Made by a program: the position numbers and the translations under genes
Notes under the pieces: model-generated
Databases searched by the model: none
What the model saw: the letters and a program-made list of their open reading frames with translations, nothing else
Told to the model about the DNA's origin: nothing
From: an uncultured bacterium
Lineage (GTDB): Bacteria > Cyanobacteriota > Vampirovibrionia > Gastranaerophilales > Gastranaerophilaceae
DNA length: 64,000 nucleotides
Direction of reading: 5' to 3'
NCBI GenBank assembly: GCA_949283255.1
Contig: CASDRS010000005.1
Location: forward strand, 1-64,000
Shown here: piece after piece, positions 35,856 through 44,200 of the stretch
Layout: every line of letters begins with the position of its first letter
Position numbering within the stretch: position 1 is the first letter of the stretch

Positions 35856-36456
35856 TGTTTTATACGAAAAAGCTAAAGAAGAAATGTTGACAGCTTCAGG
35901 CGAAGACTGTCAACATTTTTTTGTTAAAAACAACTGTTTATTGGAATTAGGATATTGGGAATTACTACACGAAAACCCGACTAAGGCAGATAAAATTTTC
36001 AAAAAGATCTGTGATTCAGATATCAGAGCGAGCTGGGGACTATTTATCTCTGCACTCGCCAGAGGAGAAGTAAGAGATTACCCGACATACTTCGAATTAA
36101 GAAATTTTTTAGAGATAGATTTAAATATATTTTTAACATACTGCTTAGGAGACTATGTTGAAAACATAATAAAATATGCAGACTGGCTATACACTATAAA
36201 CCCTGAAGTCCACAAGTTCATAGGAAGAGTATTTTTAAAAAACGGGTTTGAAGAATACGGTTTATTTTTTCTAAATCGAGCTAAAGACTACTTTTTTACA
36301 GACCCAGAGCTTCACTACTTACTTGCTGAATATTACGCACAAAACAATGACACAGAAAAAACAAAAGTTGCTATTAAAGATTGCTTAAATATACTTCCGG
36401 GCTACTATCCGGCTCTGGCACTGCAAGAAAAATTAAAATTAAATTGCAAAGAATAA
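35842..36456 (+). CDS. TPR-like cytoplasmic protein, 204 aa
   Basis: The protein has no signal peptide. It is all-helical in appearance, with helix pairs resembling TPR units (LELGYWELLHENPTKADKIFKKIC, about residues 30-53, and ELHYLLAEYYAQNNDTEKTKVAI, about 165-187). It is translated from an ATG within the end of the secreted TPR gene, suggesting coupling and a shared process, but one partner is exported and the other not. Function is unknown. Confidence 0.65.
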   Translation: MTINNVLYEKAKEEMLTASGEDCQHFFVKNNCLLELGYWELLHENPTKADKIFKKICDSDIRASWGLFISALARGEVRDYPTYFELRNFLEIDLNIFLTYCLGDYVENIIKYADWLYTINPEVHKFIGRVFLKNGFEEYGLFFLNRAKDYFFTDPELHYLLAEYYAQNNDTEKTKVAIKDCLNILPGYYPALALQEKLKLNCKE

Positions 36457-36505
36457 ATGTTTGTGCTACACTTGTATTACTTTTAAACCCCTAAGGAGAA
36501 TTAAG

Positions 36506-37555
36506 ATGATTATTATAATGGAACGCAATGCCACAAAGGTACAAATACAGCGTGTAATTGACTTTTTAAAAGATAACGATTTTCAAGTCAGACATAATAC
36601 TGGCGAAGTTCACACAGTTATTGATGCCTTAGGTGACAAAACGACCATAACTCCAGGCAGACTTGCCGCTTTTGAGGGTGTAAAAGAAGTAAAAATTATA
36701 AGAGAACCTTTTAGGTTAGCATCAAGAGACAGGAAGCCGGAAGATACCGTTATAGAATTCAAAAACGGCGTAAAAATTGGAGGAGGGAATAAACCTGTTG
36801 CAATAGTAGGGCCTTGCTCTGTTGAAGCCGACTATGAAGGATTACTAGAAATTGCGACAGCCGCAAAAGAAATGGGCTGCGAATTTTTAAGAGGTGGCGC
36901 ATTTAAGCCAAGAACTTCTCCATACGACTTTCAAGGATATGGTGAAAAGGCTTTGCAATTTTTAAAACGTGCAAGCGAAGCTACAGGCTTGCTTGTCGTA
37001 AGCGAAGTAATGGATGCAAGTGATCTTCCGATGATGCTTGATTACGTTGACGTTTTACAAGTAGGGGCAAGAAATGTACAGAATTTCAAGCTTCTTCATG
37101 CAGTCGGCAAATGCAACAAGCCGGTTATATTAAAAAGAGGCTTGGCAAGCACAATAAGAGAATTTCTTTTAGCCGCAGAACATATTATGTATCAAGGTAA
37201 TATGCAAGTAATCCTTTGCGAAAGAGGTATCAGGAGTTTTGACAGCGCATTTACACGTAACGTTATGGATATAGCATCAATCCCTGTCATCAAAAAATAC
37301 TCACATCTACCTGTAATAGTAGATCCAAGCCACGGAACAGGACAACGTTATTTAATTGAACCTATGGCAAAAGCAGGCTTAGTTGTCGGAGCAGACGGTG
37401 TTATGATAGAGATACATAATGATCCGGAAAACGCGCTCTCTGACGGTAAACAAAGTTTGCCATTACCTATGTTTAGAGAAGTGATGGGCAGAATCAACAA
37501 ATTCAACGAGCTGATTAAAGAGGATAGGCAACACCAAGCGGCTAATACAATCTAA
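36506..37555 (+). CDS. aroF: 3-deoxy-7-phosphoheptulonate (DAHP) synthase
   Basis: The enzyme condenses phosphoenolpyruvate with erythrose 4-phosphate, the first shikimate step. Residues 1-70 form the N-terminal ferredoxin-like regulatory domain (Thermotoga/Bacillus type), which suggests feedback control. The catalytic barrel has the motifs [23 protein letters not shown] and [10 protein letters not shown]. An upstream start at 36461 exists, but AAGGAG lies just before the ATG at 36506, giving 349 residues. It is probably monocistronic. Confidence 0.94.
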   Translation: MIIIMERNATKVQIQRVIDFLKDNDFQVRHNTGEVHTVIDALGDKTTITPGRLAAFEGVKEVKIIREPFRLASRDRKPEDTVIEFKNGVKIGGGNKPVAIVGPCSVEADYEGLLEIATAAKEMGCEFLRGGAFKPRTSPYDFQGYGEKALQFLKRASEATGLLVVSEVMDASDLPMMLDYVDVLQVGARNVQNFKLLHAVGKCNKPVILKRGLASTIREFLLAAEHIMYQGNMQVILCERGIRSFDSAFTRNVMDIASIPVIKKYSHLPVIVDPSHGTGQRYLIEPMAKAGLVVGADGVMIEIHNDPENALSDGKQSLPLPMFREVMGRINKFNELIKEDRQHQAANTI

Positions 37556-37639
37556 TGATATACAAACTATACATATTGACGGAATTTAGAGAACATGCTA
37601 GTATTATGGTAAGGTAATATTATCTACTAGGAGCATAGA

Positions 37640-38263
37640 ATGAAGAAGTTTGTAATAAGTTTGGCTGCAGTTTTAGCATTAGGAATTGGTCAGAATGTTA
37701 TGGCAAAAACAGTGCCTGTAACAGCACTTACACCATTTAACAATACAAATCCGCCTGCAGAAATAGCAGTAAAAATAGGAAGTAACATCCAAGTAACAGA
37801 TGATATTGTCCTATTCGAAGGTTTTACAGTAAAAGGTAAATTGGTTCTTCAGAACGGGATTTTAGCATTTGTACCGTATAGCTTTATAAACATTCACAAT
37901 GAAGAAGCTCAGTTTGAACCACAAACTTACGGAACTTTTTCAGGTTTTGTAAATAACAGCCAAATTGTTCCTGTAGCACCCGGCACAGCAGTTACAGTAA
38001 ACCCTGGTCAGATGTTCGTTTTGAACTTTAAAGACGTTATACCAAAGAAAGTAGAAATGCCTCAAAACGTTACTGATTCAGCATCAACTATAGTAATAAA
38101 TACTATGGAGCCTGCTACAGTAGAATCTCAAAAGCCTTTTGCAAAATCGCTTCCTGGAATTCCTGTAACAGATTTAGGCACAATGGACTCTACTAATCAG
38201 TATAATCCGGCTATGCCATTACAAAACATTTTAAAAGACCGTAACAGCGAATTTCTAAGATAA
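37640..38263 (+). CDS. Secreted protein, ALTPF paralogue 1
   Basis: A signal peptide (residues 1-22, MAKT) precedes VPVTALTPFNNTNPPAE. The same V-x-ALTPF-x-T-x-NP pattern starts the mature part of the next gene, so the two are paralogues. After it comes a beta-rich stretch (DDIVLFEGFTVKGKLV). The end is Pro/Ala/Thr-rich. I do not recognise a function; a periplasmic or outer-surface role is inferred. TAGGAG precedes the ATG. Confidence 0.7.
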   Translation: MKKFVISLAAVLALGIGQNVMAKTVPVTALTPFNNTNPPAEIAVKIGSNIQVTDDIVLFEGFTVKGKLVLQNGILAFVPYSFINIHNEEAQFEPQTYGTFSGFVNNSQIVPVAPGTAVTVNPGQMFVLNFKDVIPKKVEMPQNVTDSASTIVINTMEPATVESQKPFAKSLPGIPVTDLGTMDSTNQYNPAMPLQNILKDRNSEFLR

Positions 38264-38274
38264 AAGAGGAACTT

Positions 38275-38949
38275 ATGCTAAAGAAAATTATTTTTGGATG
38301 TATCGGATTACTTTTTGCATCCCCGGTTTTGGCTGTTACGATGAAAGTCGAAGCTCTTACTCCGTTTTCGACAGAAAACCCTCAGCCTGCGATGAGAGTT
38401 AAGCTGCTTGATGATTGTGCACTGTCAGATACGTTGGTTTTATTAAAGGGCGATGTTTTATCAGGGAAAACAACAGATGTTGTTTCACCCAAAAGATTAA
38501 AAAGAGATGCTACATTCTCATTTATACCTGAAACATACACCGACACAACAGGTATAACTCACAACATAGAAAGTGAGTTTAAAGGAAAATACTCATTACC
38601 TATAGATAAAAAAGATTTAGCTAAAAATGCATCCCTAACCGTAGGCAGTTACTTTGTAAAGGGTTTGAGCCTCGGTTACAACGCAATTGAGGGAGCCGTA
38701 AAAAATGAAGAAGGAAACCGTTTTAAATCTTCTGCAGTAAATGTATATGAAAACACACCTTTTTCATACGTAGAAACAGGAAACGAACTAAATATTCTAA
38801 CAGGAGATATCTTTTTCCTAAAATTCAAGACTCAAAAATCTGATGATGACGAAGAGGTTGAACAAGAAAATATCTCAGAGCCCCAAGATTATAACGAAAC
38901 AACACCATCAACGGCAGAACCGGCAGTTATACCTCAACAGTTGCCATAA
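38275..38949 (+). CDS. Secreted protein, ALTPF paralogue 2
   Basis: This 224-residue protein has a signal peptide (about residues 1-20, ending VLA) and the MKVEALTPFSTENPQP start shared with the previous gene, then DDCALSDTLVLLKGDVLSGKTTDVV, matching DDIVLFEGFTVKG in the paralogue. Its middle region (about residues 90-150) has an insertion not seen there. A GAGG lies before the ATG, 12 bases after the upstream stop. Its last 23 bases overlap the antisense small gene at 38927. Function is unknown. Confidence 0.7.
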   Translation: MLKKIIFGCIGLLFASPVLAVTMKVEALTPFSTENPQPAMRVKLLDDCALSDTLVLLKGDVLSGKTTDVVSPKRLKRDATFSFIPETYTDTTGITHNIESEFKGKYSLPIDKKDLAKNASLTVGSYFVKGLSLGYNAIEGAVKNEEGNRFKSSAVNVYENTPFSYVETGNELNILTGDIFFLKFKTQKSDDDEEVEQENISEPQDYNETTPSTAEPAVIPQQLP

Positions 38950-39070
38950 GGGCGCCGTCACCTTCTAAAATAATTTCTTTTTCAATATCATCTTCAAGAA
39001 CAATTATTTTAGTCTTGTTCTGTCCATTTTCGGTAAAATTAGCTATTTCCTTTATTTTCAGGTCGCCCAT
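38927..39070 (-). CDS. Small acidic protein, 47 aa
   Basis: The minus strand has AAAGGAG seven bases before an ATG, then 47 codons to TAA. The protein starts MGDLKIKEIANFTENGQNK, has a central TKIIVLEDDIEKEIILEGDG segment and ends ALMATVEV. It is acidic, with a probable beta-hairpin, and no family is recognised. A consensus promoter lies just upstream. It overlaps the end of the secreted paralogue 2 by 23 bases on the other strand. Confidence 0.65.
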   Translation of the reverse strand: MGDLKIKEIANFTENGQNKTKIIVLEDDIEKEIILEGDGALMATVEV

Positions 39071-39091
39071 CTCTATACTCCTTTTGTTACC

Positions 39092-39120
39092 ATTATAGCA
39101 GATTTATGAGAGGTTTTCAA
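39092..39120 (-). promoter_or_regulatory. Consensus promoter of the 47-aa gene
   Basis: On the minus strand TTGAAA (39115-39120), a spacer of exactly 17 bases and TATAAT (39092-39097). The leader is about 15-20 bases before the ATG at 39070. Confidence 0.75.
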
Positions 39121-39181
39121 GGGATAAAAACCCTGTAAACGACATTTTTTGCGGGTTTGTAACAAAAATTCAACATAAAAT

Positions 39182-39210
39182 TTGCAGAAAAACTTTTTTT
39201 GTGCTAGATT
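39182..39210 (+). promoter_or_regulatory. Promoter of rpsB
   Basis: TTGCAG (39182-39187), 17 bases, then TAGATT (39205-39210). The message would carry a leader of about 160 bases before rpsB. Confidence 0.5.
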
Positions 39211-39252
39211 ATGGTTGGTTAAATATGTTTGATAGGTTTGCCCTAGTCCGGT

Positions 39253-39322
39253 AAATCTGCGAACAAAGAACCAGACAAGTGATTTAATATCACTAAATAC
39301 ACTGGCTTTTAAAAACAGATTT
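39253..39322 (+). promoter_or_regulatory. Structured leader of rpsB
   Basis: Three nested helices: AAATCTG (39253-39259) with CAGATTT (39316-39322), CCAG (39271-39274) with CTGG (39302-39305), and AGTGAT (39278-39283) with ATCACT (39289-39294). The structure stands 40-50 bases before the rpsB ribosome site. S2-binding autoregulatory leaders are known in other bacteria; homology is not shown here. Confidence 0.45.
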
Positions 39323-39377
39323 TAAGGATGGAACTTTTTAACCCGTAGTACAACAAGTAATTATAAGGAGAAAACCG

Positions 39378-40160
39378 ATGCCAGTAGCATCAATGATTGA
39401 ACTTTTGGAAGCAGGTGTACACTTCGGACACCAAACACAAAGATGGAACCCTAAAATGAAACCGTACATTTACGGTGCAAGAAACGGGATTTACGTTATA
39501 GATTTGCGTAAAACAACAGATTTGTTGGATGAAGCTTATGCAGTTGTAAGAGAATTCGCTGCTCGCAATAAAAACATCTTATTCGTTGGTACAAAAAAAC
39601 AAGCTGCTGAAGTTGTAGCTGAAGAAGCTAAACGTTCAGGCGCTTATTACATCAACAGAAGATGGTTAGGCGGTATGTTAACAAACTTTGACACTATTCG
39701 TTCAAGAGTTAACAAGCTTAAAGAATTAGAAGAATTCATGAATTCAGGTCACGCTGAAAAATTACCTAAGAAAGAAATCGCTCAATTAAACAGACAATTA
39801 GGTAAATTAAGCAAGACTTTAGGCGGTATCAAGGATATGAGAGGTTTGCCTGATTTAATCTTTATTATCGACCAAGGCAAAGAACTTATCGCTATTCAAG
39901 AAGCTAACAAACTTGGTATCCCTGTTATCTGCTTAGCTGATACAAATGCTAATCCGGATGGAATCAACTACATTATTCCTGGTAACGATGATGCAATTCG
40001 TTCTATCAAGTTGATTACATCAAAACTTGCTGACGCAGTTTTGGAAGGAAAGCAATTGAGAGAAAACAACGCTAACCAAAAAGCTAAAATTGAAGAAATT
40101 AAAGCTGAAGACGCAGGCGTTGTTGAAGAAGCAAAAGAAGCAGAAAAAACTGAAGAATAA
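39378..40160 (+). CDS. rpsB: Ribosomal protein uS2
   Basis: This 260-residue small-subunit protein carries the signature [23 protein letters not shown] near its start (about residues 9-31), [26 protein letters not shown] and [12 protein letters not shown], with a Glu/Ala/Lys tail. AAGGAG precedes the ATG. rpsB is paired with tsf downstream, the near-universal bacterial order. Codon use is strongly biased, typical of high expression. Confidence 0.97.
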   Translation: MPVASMIELLEAGVHFGHQTQRWNPKMKPYIYGARNGIYVIDLRKTTDLLDEAYAVVREFAARNKNILFVGTKKQAAEVVAEEAKRSGAYYINRRWLGGMLTNFDTIRSRVNKLKELEEFMNSGHAEKLPKKEIAQLNRQLGKLSKTLGGIKDMRGLPDLIFIIDQGKELIAIQEANKLGIPVICLADTNANPDGINYIIPGNDDAIRSIKLITSKLADAVLEGKQLRENNANQKAKIEEIKAEDAGVVEEAKEAEKTEE

Positions 40161-40177
40161 AATTGTAAGTCTTTAAC

Positions 40178-40243
40178 AAAAAGTTGAGACGTTAAATGTG
40201 CTGAAAATTAAATATCAAATCAGACTTTAGCGTCTCAACTTTT
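40178..40243 (+). terminator. Hairpin between rpsB and tsf
   Basis: Arms 40178-40191 and 40231-40243 share a 13-bp perfect core (AAAAGTTGAGACG with its complement) and extend with a G-U pair. A short T-run follows. It may act as an attenuator or processing site setting the tsf level relative to rpsB. Confidence 0.6.
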
Positions 40244-40271
40244 ATAAAGGCAGAAATAAAGGAGAGAATAA

Positions 40272-41135
40272 ATGAATATTACAGCTCAAATGGTAAAAGA
40301 ACTTCGTGATAAGACCGGCGCAGGTATGATGGATGCTAAAAAAGCATTGGTTGAAACTGACGGTGATATGGAAAAAGCGATAGAAGTTCTTCGTCAAAAA
40401 GGTATGGCTTCTGCAGATAAGAAAATGGGCAGAATTGCGGCAGAAGGTTTGATTGCTTCAGCTGTTACAGATACTTGTGGAGCAATGGTTGAAGTTAACT
40501 GTGAAACAGACTTCGTAGCTAAAAACGAAGAATTTAAAGAACTTGCAAAATGCTTAGCTGAAGGCGTTGCTGAAAAGAACCCTGCTGATGTTGATGCATT
40601 CTTAAATTCAAATTGTCCAAAATGCGGCAAAGCAATTTCTGAAGTTATCAAAGAAAAGATTGCTTCTATCGGAGAAAAAATCACTTTCAGAAGATTTGTT
40701 CGCTACGAAGGCAACACAGCTACTTACATTCACAACGGAAAAATCGGTGTATTAATCCAAACAGATAAAAAAGATGCTGAATTGATGAATGACATTTGTC
40801 TTCACATCGCATCAAGCGCACCTGAATTTATTTCAAGATCTGAAATTCCTCAATCAGTTATCGATCACGAAACTGAAATCGAAATGGGTAAAGAAGATCT
40901 TCAAAAGAAACCTGAAGCAATCAGAGCTAAAATTGTTGAAGGTCGTGTAAACAAGCTTATGTCTCACAGATGCTTGCTTGAACAACCATTTATCAAAAAT
41001 CCTGACATAACTGTTGGACAGTTAATTGAAGGTAAATTGACTATTAAAGCATTCACAAGATATATGCTTGGTGAAGGTATTGAAAAGAAACAAGAAAACT
41101 TCGCTGAAGAAGTTATGAGCCAAGTTAAAGGCTAA
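40272..41135 (+). CDS. tsf: Elongation factor Ts
   Basis: EF-Ts recycles EF-Tu by exchanging GDP for GTP. The N-terminal TS-N domain reads MVKELRDKTGAGMMDAKKAL; the TDFVAKNEEF motif follows near residue 80. The dimerisation domain contains a Cys pair (CPKCG, about residues 117-121) that may bind zinc, an uncommon feature in EF-Ts. The C-terminus has GEGIEKKQENFAEEV. AAGGAG lies seven bases before the ATG. Confidence 0.96.
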   Translation: MNITAQMVKELRDKTGAGMMDAKKALVETDGDMEKAIEVLRQKGMASADKKMGRIAAEGLIASAVTDTCGAMVEVNCETDFVAKNEEFKELAKCLAEGVAEKNPADVDAFLNSNCPKCGKAISEVIKEKIASIGEKITFRRFVRYEGNTATYIHNGKIGVLIQTDKKDAELMNDICLHIASSAPEFISRSEIPQSVIDHETEIEMGKEDLQKKPEAIRAKIVEGRVNKLMSHRCLLEQPFIKNPDITVGQLIEGKLTIKAFTRYMLGEGIEKKQENFAEEVMSQVKG

Positions 41136-41163
41136 GTTCTTTTTCAAATACAATTAATAATTC

Positions 41164-41198
41164 AAAAGGGATGATTTTAAAAATCATCCCTTTTGTTT
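41164..41198. terminator. Terminator after tsf
   Basis: AAAAGGGATGATTTT and its complement AATCATCCCTTTT form a 13-bp stem, followed by GTTTTAT. It is bidirectional and also ends the minus-strand gene at 41230. Confidence 0.88.
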
Positions 41199-41229
41199 TA
41201 TATATTTATATTTCACAATCCTAATATTT

Positions 41230-44200
41230 TTATTTACTTACAAGCTCTAGCTTTGTACCAACTTCAGATTTGTCTTTTTGCTTATAACCAACAGGAGAGA
41301 TATGATATTGAGGATTATACAAAACTCTTCTGTTACCACAGAAAGACACTTTATTTTTTCTGGCTTTCTTCACTTTCTGCATAAACTCCTTATCTCTTTG
41401 CTTAAGTTCATCAGAAGCACTATACAAAGTTAAAGTATTATCTCTTAAGACAATAGGTTGGCTACGATCTTTATGTGCAAGATAATAATTATCCTGTCCG
41501 CCATCTTGATATACATAGTACTTGTCGTTTTCATCATTAGCATTGATAAATTCCTGTCCAGGAGTCAACCCGCCTGCCAGACCTGCAAAATCATCAACAC
41601 GACTCAAGTTAATCTGATTGTTATCAAGATAAACCGGAGATTTACTTGGGTCAGAATACTTGTCATAAGTATGAGAAGTTCCTGCAACATTGAACAATGA
41701 AACAACTGCATTTCCGTCAGGTGCATATCTCAACAAACCTGAAACCTGATATCCGCTGCCATTTTGCATAGGTAACAAGAATGGTGCACCGTCATTCATT
41801 GCGTGTAAAGCTGGTCTTGAACGCAATAGTTTTACATTATCTTCATTTTCTTTATGACGTTTTATAAACGGATACTTATCAACCCATTCATGGTGAACTG
41901 CAGCACGGTTCTTAAGATACATATTCTTAGTTTTTGTCTCATAACCTGTAGAACCGAAATCATCACCGGCATAAGTTGTCGGAATACCCGGCAAGTTTAT
42001 CAAGAACTTATCCATAGGCAGTGAATTTGCAAGAGCCGGATCAAGAGCTTTTTCAAAAACTTCAGCTCTTAATCTCTCAATCAAATCATCTGACAACCCT
42101 GTAGATGGAGCCAAATATTTCATTACGATATTTATGACTTTTTGAAGTTCTTCTATACCAAAATTATCAGCTTCGAAAGTTTTGTTTTCATATCTACCGC
42201 TAACAAGCTTAGCAACAATAGTTTTCACAGACTCATACATTTTATTACGTTGATCAGGCGTAATAAGAGTTCTACCCTTGTCGTCTTTTGTATTAGCCAT
42301 AACATCAAGAGCTTTGTAGAAAGCCGATCTTAAAGACTCACCGCGAGCAACAGCCTTTGAACTTATATATGAAAAATCTGTACTGTCAGTCATTGAACGA
42401 GTTACATCGTTCGGACTGAATACTTCAGGATGCAAAACTGCATAAGCACGCTTCCTGTATTCAAATTGGTTTATATCATTCAAATCTGCATAGAACAAGC
42501 CCATATCCATAGATAATACATGCAAAATTCTAGGCTTATCATGGTTATCAACGAATGTATAAGATTTTAAAACCGATTCATAAGGTCCGGAATATAAAAA
42601 TTCTTCACCGCCACGGCCCTTTTTCAACAGGTTATTTATCATATATCCTTGGTTTTCACCATTATCTCTACCGTTTTCTCCGAGCTTTCCGAATATACCG
42701 GCTACGGATGTAAAGAAGAAATTATAATTTGCAGTTGCAGTTATACCTGTTTCTCTAAGGAATTTCTTTACAATATCATTCCTAAAGTAATATGGAGCAT
42801 TAGAATTTTCTTCCTTATAATATACAAATCTGTCAGAATTTCTACCTTCTCCAAGCTTGTGCAAATCATATTCATCAGTAATTTCCGCAACAATATAAGA
42901 GTTAGGATTTTCTTTATAAATCGCATTAGTTGCATTCTTCCAAAAATCAATTACCTGATTCCAGTTATCTTCAAACAAGTCATTATGATTTCTTAAAGAA
43001 TCCATATCTGAAACATCTTTTGCAGCATCAAATCTGAAATCCAATCCGCCTTTAGCTCTATCAACAATCATTTCAGCCATCTTAAAGCTTGTAAGGTTTG
43101 TACCCTCAATCATCTTGTATAGAGCATTTGCAAGTTTTTTCTTATCTGAATCAGAGATATTTTTTATACCTGAATTTAATTTTGAAACAAGAGCATCAGC
43201 ATCGTGTTTTTGAGAAATACTTGTGATACCCAAGCTCTTTAATGAAGAACGCCTTGACGCATCATAATCATAGATAATACCACCATTTTTCTCATCAATT
43301 GAGTACTTAAGATCAGGTACCAAACCTTTCATAACAGCAAACTTTGCAATCTCTTGAGTTAATAATGGTAAAACATATTTACCATAAGGTGAAGTATCAT
43401 CAAAGTTATTTAATTTTAAATCTGCAGGAAGACGCTTATTAACATCTGATAAAACATCCTTTGCAAAATCAAACATTGTATCAGTGTACATGTGAGTAGT
43501 TTTGTTATAAATACCCTCATACTCTTTTAACAAATGAGGATTTTTCTTAAGAAGCATGTCCATACGAGACTTGCCGATTTGATCAGGCTTTGTTGCTCTC
43601 TTTGTAATATATGGCGTACTGAACAATGAAAGAATATCCTTACCTAATTCTGCACTTTCAAGAGGAAAATCCATTAACCCGTCCAGTACAGTAGCATGCA
43701 TATTCTCAACAGAATCCATTCCGTGAAGAGCATAATCCCCAGTCTGAACATTAGAAATCAATTCTTCATTCAAATCATAAGAAAGTTTCTCAGGAAGAGT
43801 CTTATCCGAGATTTTGCTCTTAATCATTTTTAGAGCCTTTTCAGGATTATGTTCATCTATATTTTTAAGAGCTTGAGCAGTATACAAGTTCAAAATTTGA
43901 TTTGTCTTTCTGGTCCAATATCTTACGGAAGATACCGCATAATCTTGAACTTCACAGTTCTTACGCTGCATATTTTTTATTGCAGACTGCCTGTCTTCCA
44001 AAGGCAAATGCATAACATCTTCTATATCTGCGTTTGAAAGTGTGTAGTGGAATTTTGCCATATCAACGTTGGCATCCCAAGTATAAAAACCACCTTCAAA
44101 TTTATTATCATATTCAAAATTTTCGAATTTTGTAAGCAATCTTGTTGCTTCGTAAGAATTAATCGAAATATTCTTTTTAGTCTTGCTTACATACTCATTA

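Noticed and set aside
39211-39252. Possible riboswitch for a small ligand before rpsB
   Set aside because: The first part of the leader shows no known aptamer motif, and the downstream genes are ribosomal, so protein autoregulation fits better.
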